A stretch of DNA of 18,647 bases from an uncultured Catenibacterium sp. GTDB lineage: Bacteria > Bacillota_I > Bacilli_A > Erysipelotrichales > Coprobacillaceae. The stretch lies in contig NZ_UQGV01000042.1 in the NCBI RefSeq assembly GCF_900540665.1, positions 1 to 18,647 of the forward strand. The letters are read 5' to 3'. Both the position numbers and the translations under genes were made by a program. Numbering within the stretch: position 1 is the stretch's first letter; each line of letters opens with the position of its first letter. Positions 1 through 7,302 of the stretch are shown here, piece by piece. Under the pieces are notes generated by a model. It was not told the origin of the DNA. It made no database searches and saw only the letters and a program-made list of their open reading frames with translations.

Positions 1-11
1 AAATACCTGTG

Positions 12-55
12 GTCGGTTTATCTCCGACTGAATTAGTGCCATGCCCGGCACACTA
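12..55. other. Two tandem hairpins at left edge, function unknown
   Basis: The sequence shows a 5-bp stem GTCGG (12-16) with CCGAC (24-28) around a 7-nt loop. After a short linker comes a second stem, GTGCC (36-40) with GGCAC (47-51), around the loop ATGCCC; flanking TAGT and ACTA can extend it with a bulge. They lie beyond the deoC terminator, so they probably belong to something left of the window. I do not recognise the structure as a known riboswitch or RNA. Confidence 0.35.
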
Positions 56-57
56 CG

Positions 58-81
58 AAAAAAAGGTCTTATGACCTTTTT
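58..81 (-). terminator. Intrinsic terminator of deoC
   Basis: GGTC (65-68) pairs with GACC (73-76) across the loop TTAT, and the flanking A-run (58-64) pairs with the T-run (77-81). Read on the minus strand, the hairpin begins inside the deoC stop codon and ends in a run of seven T. The symmetry means it could also stop transcripts arriving from the left. Confidence 0.8.
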
Positions 82-781
82 AAATCTTAATAATACCATC
101 TACAGCTTTTTTCTTTAATTCTTCAATAATAGAGACTCCTGCACTCGTACCAATACGTGTTGCTCCATTTTGAATCATCTTAATAAAAGTATCTGCATCT
201 CTAATACCACCTGCAGCTTTTACTTCTACTTCATCACCCACATGTTTCTTCATTAATGCGACATCTTCAAATGTTGCACCACCTGTTCCAAAACCAGTCG
301 ATGTTTTAATAAAATCAGGTTTAACCTTTTTCGCAATTTCACATAACTTGATCTTTTCTTTGTCATCCAAATAACAGTTTTCAAAGATGACTTTACAAGG
401 AATATTGTGGGCATGACATGCATCTACAATCTGTGTCATTTCATCTTTAATATAATCCCAGTTCTTATTCTTAACTTCTGTTTGATTAATCACATAATCA
501 ATCTCTGTAGCGCCTTCTTCAATCGCATTATTTGTATCAAATACCTTAGAGGCAATAGTAGTTTGTCCTAAAGGAAATGAGATGGCAGCTCCTACATGAA
601 TGTCAGTACCCTTTAGTAGTTTTGCACATAAATGAGACTGTACTTGATTGATTGCAACCATTTTAAAATGATAATCCTTAGCCTCATTACATAGTTTTTC
701 CATATCTTTACTAGAAGCATCAGTATGAAGATTAGTATGATCAATCATCTGTGCTAATTCATCAATAGTATATTCTTTCAT
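80..781 (-). CDS. deoC: Deoxyribose-phosphate aldolase
   Basis: This cytosolic class I aldolase splits 2-deoxyribose 5-phosphate into glyceraldehyde 3-phosphate and acetaldehyde in deoxynucleoside catabolism. The protein is 233 aa, a normal length for bacterial DeoC. Family landmarks are visible: D95 in the EIDYVIN segment, the Schiff-base lysine K159 in FIKTSTGFGTGGAT, and the second active-site lysine K188 in VKAAGGIR. An upstream ATG exists at 787, but AAAGGAGA abuts it with no spacing. The ATG at 781 has about 7 nt spacing and is the better start. The gene stands alone, without the usual deo neighbours (phosphorylase, phosphopentomutase, DeoR), so how it is induced is not evident from the window. 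Its promoter overlaps a perfect palindrome (822-837). Identification is very secure. Confidence 0.96.
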   Translation of the reverse strand: MKEYTIDELAQMIDHTNLHTDASSKDMEKLCNEAKDYHFKMVAINQVQSHLCAKLLKGTDIHVGAAISFPLGQTTIASKVFDTNNAIEEGATEIDYVINQTEVKNKNWDYIKDEMTQIVDACHAHNIPCKVIFENCYLDDKEKIKLCEIAKKVKPDFIKTSTGFGTGGATFEDVALMKKHVGDEVEVKAAGGIRDADTFIKMIQNGATRIGTSAGVSIIEELKKKAVDGIIKI

Positions 782-802
782 AATCATCTCTCCTTTACAT
801 AT

Positions 803-831
803 ATACTAACATTATAATTTTATTATGTCAA
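803..831 (-). promoter_or_regulatory. deoC promoter, sigma-A type
   Basis: On the minus strand, TTGACA (831 to 826) and TAGTAT (808 to 803) are separated by exactly 17 bp. The expected transcription start near 796 would leave a leader of only about 15 nt, almost all of it the ribosome-binding site. Confidence 0.7.
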
Positions 832-837
832 CATAAT
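822..837. promoter_or_regulatory. Perfect palindrome over the deoC -35 box (operator)
   Basis: ATTATGT and ACATAAT form a perfect 7-bp inverted repeat with a 2-bp centre. It completely covers the deoC -35 hexamer, so a bound protein would block RNA polymerase there. The TGT/ACA half-sites fit a GntR/HutC-type protein, and such a regulator is encoded 65 bp away. The link to that regulator is inference. Confidence 0.55.
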
Positions 838-844
838 GTAAATA

Positions 845-878
845 TATCACTTGTGTTTTTTATGTGATAAAATAGTAT
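845..878 (+). promoter_or_regulatory. Putative gntR promoter with inverted repeat
   Basis: TTGTGT (851-856) and TAGTAT (873-878) with a 16-bp spacer are the best plus-strand promoter candidates ahead of the GntR gene. The -35 box lies between TATCAC (845-850) and GTGATA (864-869), a 6-bp inverted repeat that could be an autoregulatory operator. The region is so AT-rich that other -10 choices are possible. Confidence 0.35.
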
Positions 879-901
879 ATATATAGGGAGGAGGGACTCT
901 T

Positions 902-1621
902 ATGAGCGCTTTATATTTAGATGTAAAGAAAGACTTATTAGATAAAATTACATCGGGTGAATATTCAGAAGGAACTATTATTCCTACAGAACATGAACTT
1001 TCTGATTTATACAATGTGAGTCGTCCAACGATTAGAAAAGCTGTGCAAATCTTAGTAGATGCAGGTTATTTAGAAAAGAAAAAGAAACGTGGTACGATTG
1101 TATGTGCACCTAAAGTAATTCAAGATTTTACTCAATCAATATCAAGCTTTGATACACAGATGAAAAGACATGGTGTTGTATCTAAAACACAGGTGATTAC
1201 ATTTAAAATGGAAGAAGCATCTAAAGAGATTGCGAAATCTTTACAGATTCATGAAAAAGATTTAGTTTATAAGCTTGTTCGTTTACGTTATACAGATTAT
1301 AATCCCAATGTCTTTATTACAACCTATATTCCTGTTTCTTTATTTCCTGGTTTACTCGATACTGACTTTACGCATATTAGACTCTATGATGTTTTTGAAA
1401 AACAGGGACATAGTATTGATACAATTGATCGTACATTAGAAATAGCTCTTGCAGATGATACTATTGCGGATATGTTAGATATAGATGAAGGAGACCCACT
1501 ATTCTATTTCCGCTCTATTGGTTATGATACACAAAAGAATCTAATAGAATATTCTATTGCCCGTTATAGAGGAGATATTAATACATTCACATTACATCTT
1601 AATCAGCACAAAGGAGAGTAG
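902..1621 (+). CDS. GntR-family transcriptional regulator, HutC/UTRA type
   Basis: This predicted DNA-binding regulator has 239 aa. Residues about 5-72 form the winged helix-turn-helix, with the GntR-typical segment TEHELSDLYNVSRPTIRKAV (29-48). Residues about 95-232 match the UTRA ligand-binding fold, which in this family usually senses a small metabolite, often a sugar phosphate. The start has a strong purine-rich site (GGAGGAGGG) just upstream. The stop codon is followed one base later by the ATG of a sucrose-6-phosphate hydrolase gene, and the downstream gene's ribosome site lies inside the gntR coding end, so the two are co-transcribed. This suggests control of fructoside use, with a sugar phosphate as effector. 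Candidate operators lie at 822-837 and 845-869. Family assignment is secure; the effector is inferred. Confidence 0.9.
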   Translation: MSALYLDVKKDLLDKITSGEYSEGTIIPTEHELSDLYNVSRPTIRKAVQILVDAGYLEKKKKRGTIVCAPKVIQDFTQSISSFDTQMKRHGVVSKTQVITFKMEEASKEIAKSLQIHEKDLVYKLVRLRYTDYNPNVFITTYIPVSLFPGLLDTDFTHIRLYDVFEKQGHSIDTIDRTLEIALADDTIADMLDIDEGDPLFYFRSIGYDTQKNLIEYSIARYRGDINTFTLHLNQHKGE

Positions 1622-1622
1622 T

Positions 1623-2885
1623 ATGAGCTACCGTTTAAAATACCATGTATGTCCTGAACATGGCTGGATCAATGATCCAAATGGTTTTTCTTATTTCCAG
1701 GGATATTATCACTTATTCTATCAATACTACCCAGATGAACCTATATGGGGACCTATGCATTGGGGCCATGTAAGAAGTAAGGATTTGGTTCACTGGGAAA
1801 ACTTACCTATTGCCTTAACTCCAGGAGATAAAGAAGATCTTCATGGTTGTTTTTCAGGAAGTGCAGTAGAATACAACAATCGTTTATATCTAATTTATAC
1901 AGGTAATATATATGATGATCCTAAACATATCACATTCCATCAGAATGTGAATATTGCCTGGAGTGAAGATGGTATTCATTTTTATAAATATGAAAATAAT
2001 CCAGTGATTAGTGAACCACCTGCAGATAATACATATCATTTCCGTGATCCTTAAGTATGGCGAGAAGATGATCATTTTAAGATGATTATTGGTGGTCAGA
2101 AGGAAGATGGAAGAGGACATGTACTCATATATCAATCAGATGATTTAATCAATTGGGACTATTTAGGTGAATATGGGCATGCTTCTACAATTGATCATGA
2201 AGGTAAGATGTGGGAATGTCCTGATTTATTTAGACTCAATGGAGTGAATGTATTACTTATGTCACCACAAGGTATTAAAGAAGATGGTGAAAAATACAGA
2301 AACTATCATCAGACAGGCTATAAGATTAATGATTCATTTATTGAATTAGATCATGGGCATGATTTCTATGCGGCAACTACAATGCTTACACCAGATGGTA
2401 GACGTATACTCATGGCTTGGATGGATATGTGGCATAGTGAATTCCCTGAAAAAGAAGAAGGGTGGTCAGGGGCTATGACCTTCCCTAGAGAACTTACTAT
2501 TCATGATAATCATCTCTATATGATGCCAGTAGAAGAACTTGCATTATTAAGATGTGAGTCTAAAAAAGTAGAAGTCACAGATTATCTGCTTCCTTCTAGA
2601 CAAGTAGAAATAGATTTAGATATTTGTGATGGTTTATCTCTCGATCTAAGTAATCTCTATACACTTACAGTAAATAATCATAAAGTAACTGTAATGAATC
2701 AGACAGAACGTGTAGGGACTATTAAAGAATATCAGTCTATGAAGCTATTGATTGATTCTAGTAGTGTAGAAGTATTTATAAATGGTGGAGAACTTGTCTT
2801 TACAGATAGAGTTTATTTTAAAGACACACCAGTACTTTCACTTAATAAAAAGATGACTTGTAGAATCACAACATTAAGTGAATGA
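1623..2885 (+). pseudogene. sacA: GH32 sucrose-6-phosphate hydrolase, interrupted by an in-frame TAA
   Basis: This is a 420-codon GH32 reading frame that would hydrolyse sucrose 6-phosphate (or another beta-fructoside) in the cytosol. A single TAA stop at 2052-2054 splits it. The first part (143 aa) has the WINDPNG motif with the nucleophile D18, FSGSAV, and YHFRDP ending at residue 143. The stop occupies the place of the lysine in the family's FRDPK motif; the intact paralogue at 7303 has FRDPK there, so one base change from AAA to TAA explains it. After the stop the same frame continues undamaged for 276 codons and carries the acid/base glutamate in WECPD (codon 198). Neither half has both catalytic residues. 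The start at 1623 is set by AAGGAGAG at 1611-1618. An ATG at 2082 could start the rear fragment but has only a weak ribosome site. A recent nonsense mutation or a sequencing error is most likely; readthrough is conceivable. Confidence 0.88.
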
Positions 2886-2909
2886 TATTTCCAAGGGGGA
2901 AAAATATAT

Positions 2910-4514
2910 ATGAAAAAAATAGAATTTAAGTCTATGTTGGTGTCTATTATTCTTGTATTACTAATTTATTATTTTTATACACCAGCATTAAATATTCATG
3001 CGATAGAATTCTGGATATTTATTATTGTCGCATTATGTATTTATGGTGCTTCTACTTCTTATAGCACATTACTTGGTAAGAAATTTAAACCTGAAAAGGT
3101 AGGTTATTTAGGTGCTGCAGTAGCATTGATTGTGGCAGGTGTTTTAGTAACTGATTTATTCACAAGTAAGATTTTCCACGCATCACGTTATGCAAATCGT
3201 ATAGAAGTAGAAAATGTAAAGTTTAATAATAAGACATTACATGAAGTAGACTTCTCTAAGACACCTATTATTGACCGTAAGAGTACTGTAAAGCTTGGAG
3301 ACAAGGTCATGGGTGAGATTCCAGAATATGTCTCTCAGTTTGAAGTAAGTGATGATTATACACAGATTTCTTATAAGAATAGTGTTTATCGTGTTACTCC
3401 ACTTGAATATGCAAGTTTCTTTAAATATCTTACTAATAGTAAGAATGGTATTCCTGCTTATATTACAGTGAATTCTACTAATGGTAAGGCAGAAATCGTT
3501 AAGTTAAAGGATTTAGGTTTAAATGGTATGAAATATGTACCTTCTGCCATTCTTAATCATAATTTAAATCGTAAACTACAATTATCTTATCCTACATCCA
3601 TCTTTGGTTCTCCTTCATTTGAAGTAGACGAAAAAGGTCATCCTTGGTATGTATGTACAACATATACATATTTTGGTGTAGGTAATAAGAAGAAGGTCAC
3701 AGGTGCAGTTCTTTTTGATCCTATTACTGGTAAATCTAAGAAATATGATAAAGATGAAGTACCAAAATGGGTGGATCGTATTTATCCAGAAGAACTCATT
3801 ATGACTGAAATAGATGAAAACGGAAGTTTACAGGATGGATTCTTTAACTCTGTTTTAGGGCAGAAGAATGTAACTGTGACTTCAGAAGGGTATAACTATT
3901 TAGAAAAAGATGGCGATATCTGGATTTATAGTGGTATTACTTCCGCAAATAAAGATTCATCTAACTTAGGTTTTGTATTATCTAACTTACGTACTCATAA
4001 GACATTACGTTTCTCTTGTTCTGGCGCAAACGAAAAAGCCGCAATGAAATCTGCAGAAGGTGAAGTGAAGAACTATGGCTATGATGCTACATTCCCATTA
4101 TTAGTCAATGTAGGTGGTCATCCAGTTTATTTGATTTCACTTAAAGACAGTGGGGGACTGATTAAACAGTATGCGATGGTTGATGCGAAAGATTATCAGA
4201 AGGTCTCTGTTTATTCTGCAGATTCAGTCAAGAATCTTGAATTATTGAAGAAAAGTTTCCTTTCTTCTCAGACAATTACAGAGGAATCTGATGCCAAAAC
4301 TAAGAAGAAGGATATCACAATCGCAAATGTACAGATTCTTAATGTAGATGGTAAATCGAAGCTATTTATCGTGGATACAGAAGGTAATAAATACAAAGCA
4401 GTCATTACATCAGAAAATGAAAACACACTTGCTTTCTTAAAGACAGGTGAAACAATTCATATTCGTTATATTGAAATGAAAGATGTAAATATTATAAAGA
4501 ATGTAGGTGAATAA
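2910..4514 (+). CDS. Membrane-anchored protein of unknown function
   Basis: I do not recognise this 534-aa protein. The N-terminus has three hydrophobic segments that look membrane-spanning, at about residues 8-27, 32-50 and 67-86. A long, mostly polar region of some 445 residues follows, probably extracytoplasmic given the neighbouring lipoprotein. The polar part alternates strand-like stretches, for example FEVDEKGHPWYVCTTYTYFG and a segment GAVLFDPITGK, resembling a secreted beta-rich domain. The last 65 residues look like a small barrel-type domain. No catalytic motif is evident. The start follows an AAGGGGG ribosome site. It lies 24 bp after the broken hydrolase and its stop runs into the next gene, so it is probably part of the gntR transcription unit and works with the lipoprotein. 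A role in sugar metabolism is not indicated by the sequence itself. Confidence 0.7.
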   Translation: MKKIEFKSMLVSIILVLLIYYFYTPALNIHAIEFWIFIIVALCIYGASTSYSTLLGKKFKPEKVGYLGAAVALIVAGVLVTDLFTSKIFHASRYANRIEVENVKFNNKTLHEVDFSKTPIIDRKSTVKLGDKVMGEIPEYVSQFEVSDDYTQISYKNSVYRVTPLEYASFFKYLTNSKNGIPAYITVNSTNGKAEIVKLKDLGLNGMKYVPSAILNHNLNRKLQLSYPTSIFGSPSFEVDEKGHPWYVCTTYTYFGVGNKKKVTGAVLFDPITGKSKKYDKDEVPKWVDRIYPEELIMTEIDENGSLQDGFFNSVLGQKNVTVTSEGYNYLEKDGDIWIYSGITSANKDSSNLGFVLSNLRTHKTLRFSCSGANEKAAMKSAEGEVKNYGYDATFPLLVNVGGHPVYLISLKDSGGLIKQYAMVDAKDYQKVSVYSADSVKNLELLKKSFLSSQTITEESDAKTKKKDITIANVQILNVDGKSKLFIVDTEGNKYKAVITSENENTLAFLKTGETIHIRYIEMKDVNIIKNVGE

Positions 4515-4515
4515 A

Positions 4516-5142
4516 ATGAAAAGAATCATGAAGATTTTCACAGTTACTTTAGTATGTTTATCATTATGTGGATGTTCTTATTTCAAATCTAAGCTCAATG
4601 ACATTAAAGGTAGTTTAATTGGGAATGGCTATACAATAGATACATACGATAATTATGGAAACAAGGTCTTTGAAACAAAAGGTCAGAAGATTAAAATTAC
4701 TGGTAATAAAGTAAAAGAATCATCATATAATTCTGATGGCAGTGTAAAAGAAACATATAGTCTTTCTTCAGTCATTACTATTACAATTGATGGGAATGAA
4801 ATAGAAAGCTGTGGAAATACATGTATCTTTGAACAGAAGGGATTAGATGCAGAAGTAGATTTTACTAAGAAGCATATCAATAGTACTGCAGACGGAATCA
4901 CAGCCAATACAGCTATCGCAAATTACTTAAATAAGTATAAGAACTTGTTTGGTAAAAGAAGAGTCGTAGTCGTTAAATCTCAATTAGGTCAGCCTATTAA
5001 GGCCTATCAGGGTGATGATGTATATTGGGAAATTCCTGAAAACCTTCCTAAGATGACTAAACTCATGATTGATGGTAAAGCACTTTATATTCATCGTGCT
5101 AATTTCCAGATAATTGATTCAGATTGTTTAACAGAAGAGTAG
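4516..5142 (+). CDS. Small lipoprotein of unknown function
   Basis: The protein has 208 aa and a lipoprotein signal peptide: basic MKRIMK, a hydrophobic stretch, then LSLCGC with C20 as the likely lipid-modified cysteine. It should be anchored to the outer face of the membrane. The mature part is rich in strand-like repeats, such as YTIDTYDNYGNKVFETKGQK, and has no motif I can assign. A GTG at 4507 could extend it by three residues, but AGGTG at 4505-4509 lies at proper distance from the ATG at 4516. The ribosome site sits inside the end of the preceding gene (stop at 4512-4514), so the two are translationally adjacent and probably functional partners. A terminator directly follows. Lipoprotein status is well supported; function is unknown. 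Confidence 0.8.
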   Translation: MKRIMKIFTVTLVCLSLCGCSYFKSKLNDIKGSLIGNGYTIDTYDNYGNKVFETKGQKIKITGNKVKESSYNSDGSVKETYSLSSVITITIDGNEIESCGNTCIFEQKGLDAEVDFTKKHINSTADGITANTAIANYLNKYKNLFGKRRVVVVKSQLGQPIKAYQGDDVYWEIPENLPKMTKLMIDGKALYIHRANFQIIDSDCLTEE

Positions 5143-5162
5143 CTTGTCTACTCTTTTTTTTT
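5135..5162 (+). terminator. Intrinsic terminator after the lipoprotein gene
   Basis: AAGAGTAG (5135-5142) pairs with CTACTCTT (5148-5155) around the loop CTTGT and is followed by an uninterrupted T-run to 5162. The stem contains the lipoprotein stop codon. Confidence 0.9.
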
Positions 5163-5164
5163 AG

Positions 5165-5195
5165 TTGACTATGAACCTTACTTTAGGGTTAAAAT
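5165..5195 (+). promoter_or_regulatory. MerR-type promoter with 19-bp spacer and internal dyad
   Basis: TTGACT (5165-5170) and TAAAAT (5190-5195) are 19 bp apart, too far for normal sigma-A use. The spacer contains AACCTTA (5174-5180) and TAGGGTT (5184-5190), an inverted repeat with one mismatch. Overlong spacers with a central dyad are the established signature of promoters activated by MerR-family proteins. The start point would fall near 5202, giving a 15-nt leader for the ferredoxin-like gene. Confidence 0.6.
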
Positions 5196-5216
5196 AGTAT
5201 TATGGAGGATATGTTT

Positions 5217-6341
5217 ATGGAGAAATCAAAAGTATATTTTACAGACTTTCGTACGCATGTTGGTGTAAGTTTAACTGAAAAGTTACAGCGTTTAATCAAG
5301 AAAGCAGGAATCACTGATATTGATATGGATGGTAAGTTTGTAGCTATCAAGATGCATTTTGGTGAATTAGGTAACCTATCTTATTTACGTCCTAATTATG
5401 CGAAAGCAGTCGCAGATGTCGTTAAGGAATGTGGAGGAAAGCCTTTCTTAACAGATTGTAATACTTTATATCCTGGTTCTAGAAAGAACGCTTTAGAACA
5501 TTTAGATTGTGCGAATATCAATGGTTTTAATACAATCACTACAGGGTGTCAGATCATTATTGGAGATGGTTTAAGAGGTACTGATGATATTACAGTACCT
5601 GTAAGAAATGGTGAATATTGTAAAGAAGCTTATATTGGTCGTGCAGTCATGGATGCGGATATCTTTATCAGTTTAACTCATTTTAAAGGGCATGAGTCTA
5701 CAGGCTTTGGTGGTGCGATTAAGAATATTGGTATGGGCTGTGGAAGCCGTGCTGGTAAGATGCAGCAACATAATTCAGGTAAACCAATTGTACATGTTGA
5801 TTTATGTAGAGGATGTCGCCGCTGTGCTAAAGAATGTGGCAGTGATGCCATCACTTATGAAACCGGTAAAGCAGTGATCAATCAGGATATATGTAAGGGA
5901 TGTGGCAGATGTATTGGGGCTTGTGCATTTGATGCCATTGAAAATCAGAACTGGGATGCCAATGAAATACTTGGTAGAAAGATGGCAGAGTATTCGCAGG
6001 CAGTATGTGATGGAAGACCAACATTCCATATTAGTCTTGTAAGAGATATCTCACCTAACTGTGACTGTCATGGTGAAAACGATGCACCTATCTTACCAGA
6101 TGTAGGTATCTTCGCGTCATTTGATCCTGTTGCCTTAGATCAAGCCTGTGTAGATGCATGCTTACATGCAACACCTATGCCTAATAGTCAGTTATCTGAT
6201 AACCTTGCGGATCCACATTGGCATCACCATCATGATAACTTCCTAGACTCTAATCCTAATGTCAGATGGAAAGAAACATTAGAACATGCGGAAAAGATTG
6301 GTTTAGGTACAAGAGAATACGAACTTATTCAAATGAAATAA
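5217..6341 (+). CDS. DUF362-family protein with two [4Fe-4S] ferredoxin motifs
   Basis: This 374-aa protein has a DUF362-like frame wrapped around a bacterial 2[4Fe-4S] ferredoxin module. DUF362 features include KMHFGELGN (45-53) and the THFKGHESTGFGGAIKNIGMG segment (154-174). The ferredoxin part has C197, C200, C203, C207 and C226, C229, C232, C236, two complete CxxCxxCxxxC sets. The C-terminal part contains a further CDC pair and a histidine-rich HWHHHHD stretch. Its reaction is unknown; a cytosolic electron-transfer or redox role is the natural guess. ATGs at 5202 and 5211 precede it, but GGAGG (5204-5208) lies inside or too close to them and fits the ATG at 5217 with 8 nt spacing. It is a single-gene unit between two terminators, driven by a MerR-type promoter, which points to induction by a stress or toxic compound. 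Confidence 0.88.
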   Translation: MEKSKVYFTDFRTHVGVSLTEKLQRLIKKAGITDIDMDGKFVAIKMHFGELGNLSYLRPNYAKAVADVVKECGGKPFLTDCNTLYPGSRKNALEHLDCANINGFNTITTGCQIIIGDGLRGTDDITVPVRNGEYCKEAYIGRAVMDADIFISLTHFKGHESTGFGGAIKNIGMGCGSRAGKMQQHNSGKPIVHVDLCRGCRRCAKECGSDAITYETGKAVINQDICKGCGRCIGACAFDAIENQNWDANEILGRKMAEYSQAVCDGRPTFHISLVRDISPNCDCHGENDAPILPDVGIFASFDPVALDQACVDACLHATPMPNSQLSDNLADPHWHHHHDNFLDSNPNVRWKETLEHAEKIGLGTREYELIQMK

Positions 6342-6342
6342 T

Positions 6343-6378
6343 AAAAAAGAAGAATTGAAATAACTCAATTCTTCTTTT
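6343..6378. terminator. Bidirectional terminator between convergent genes
   Basis: A perfect 14-bp stem (6345-6358 with 6365-6378) around a 6-nt loop has A-runs on the left and T-runs on the right. It serves both the DUF362 gene and the convergent araC gene. The araC stop codon and its last codons (KKN) are encoded within one arm. Confidence 0.9.
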
Positions 6379-7204
6379 CATTTGTTTGTTTACGATATTG
6401 TGTGGGTGAACAATGATAAGTCTTACTAAACTTTTTAGAAAAGGCCAGAGCATCAATAAAGCCCACACTGGCTGCAATTGTAGATACAGGGAGATTTGTA
6501 CTCTGTAACAAGCCTGTAGCCTTTTTTAATTTAATTGAAAGCAGATATTGTTTCGGTGAAATATCAAATTTCTGATGAAATAATCGTGTCATATAATTTG
6601 CATGAATACCAAACTTATCCGCAATCTCACTCATTTTAAGGTTATATTGATAATTCAAATCCAAATAAAGACGAATTTCTTCGGCAAGTGAATACTTCAC
6701 ATTATTATTGAAATGGATATTTAACTCTTCATACAACATTGCGAAAATATGAAGAAGTATACTATTTGATTCAAAATATTCAGCATCTGTATTAAAGGAT
6801 AAATCTAATAGACGTTCAATCTGTTTATAATATTGATTCACATCAACATTATGAATAATGTATTGATCATGTGTATCTTTTGTAAGGGAATAAAAATATT
6901 GTTCCGCATTAATACCTAAGAAATTGACCCATCCATATTTCCATGGATGGTTTTTATCTGCTTGATAGGTAGCCACCTTATTGGCAGGGATGAGGAAAAT
7001 ATCTCCTGCCTTGACATCAAAGGAATGTTCATTAATAGTCAGTTGTCCTTTTCCAGAGAAGACAAAATGCATCACATAATAAGATCTTACAATAGGTCCA
7101 TAGGTATATTCACTTTTACATTGTTCTATTCCAGCACTGTATAAAGACAAATCCGTATTGGCTTTATAGGTTTTACTGTGAATACGTTCTTTATATTCTT
7201 TCAT
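6365..7204 (-). CDS. AraC-family transcriptional regulator
   Basis: This 279-aa protein has an N-terminal cupin-type sugar-sensing domain (about residues 20-100, including FSGKGQLTINEHSFDVKAGD) and a C-terminal AraC double helix-turn-helix (about 172-272). The second helix pair is visible as IAASVGFIDALAFSKKFSKT. The arrangement is that of MsmR/RafR-type activators of oligosaccharide operons. The open frame extends upstream to 7324 into the divergent gene, but AGGGG is placed 6 nt before the ATG at 7204, and the upstream residues are not AraC-like. It diverges from the GH32/GH36 genes, with 98 bp between the two starts, so it very likely activates them in response to a sucrose- or galactoside-related sugar. 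Family assignment is secure; the inducer is inferred. Confidence 0.93.
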   Translation of the reverse strand: MKEYKERIHSKTYKANTDLSLYSAGIEQCKSEYTYGPIVRSYYVMHFVFSGKGQLTINEHSFDVKAGDIFLIPANKVATYQADKNHPWKYGWVNFLGINAEQYFYSLTKDTHDQYIIHNVDVNQYYKQIERLLDLSFNTDAEYFESNSILLHIFAMLYEELNIHFNNNVKYSLAEEIRLYLDLNYQYNLKMSEIADKFGIHANYMTRLFHQKFDISPKQYLLSIKLKKATGLLQSTNLPVSTIAASVGFIDALAFSKKFSKTYHCSPTQYRKQTNEKKN

Positions 7205-7256
7205 ATGATCCCCTAAGTTAGTTTTTTCCATATATTCGTTATGTATTTCTATTCTT

Positions 7257-7285
7257 ATTATATTCTTGACGTTGTTTAATGTAAA
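7257..7285 (-). promoter_or_regulatory. araC promoter
   Basis: On the minus strand TTTACA (7285 to 7280) and TATAAT (7262 to 7257) have a 17-bp spacer, a near-consensus sigma-A promoter. On the other strand TTGACG (7266-7271) could be the -35 of the hydrolase gene, but no good -10 lies 16-18 bp downstream of it. That is compatible with a promoter needing an activator. Confidence 0.65.
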
Positions 7286-7302
7286 TAAAGTGAGGGTTAT
7301 GT

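Noticed and set aside
2052..2054. TAA recoded as an amino acid (non-standard genetic code)
   Set aside because: Many other genes in the window end normally in TAA, often within a terminator, so reassignment is not plausible.
2082..2885. Separate functional gene for the rear half of the broken GH32
   Set aside because: It lacks the nucleophile and FRDPK motifs, and its ribosome site is weak; it is the continuation of the interrupted frame.
5174..5190. Target of the MerR protein encoded at 14984
   Set aside because: Its dyad AACCTTA/TAGGGTT shares no sequence with the GGTAGT/ACTACC dyad next to that merR gene.
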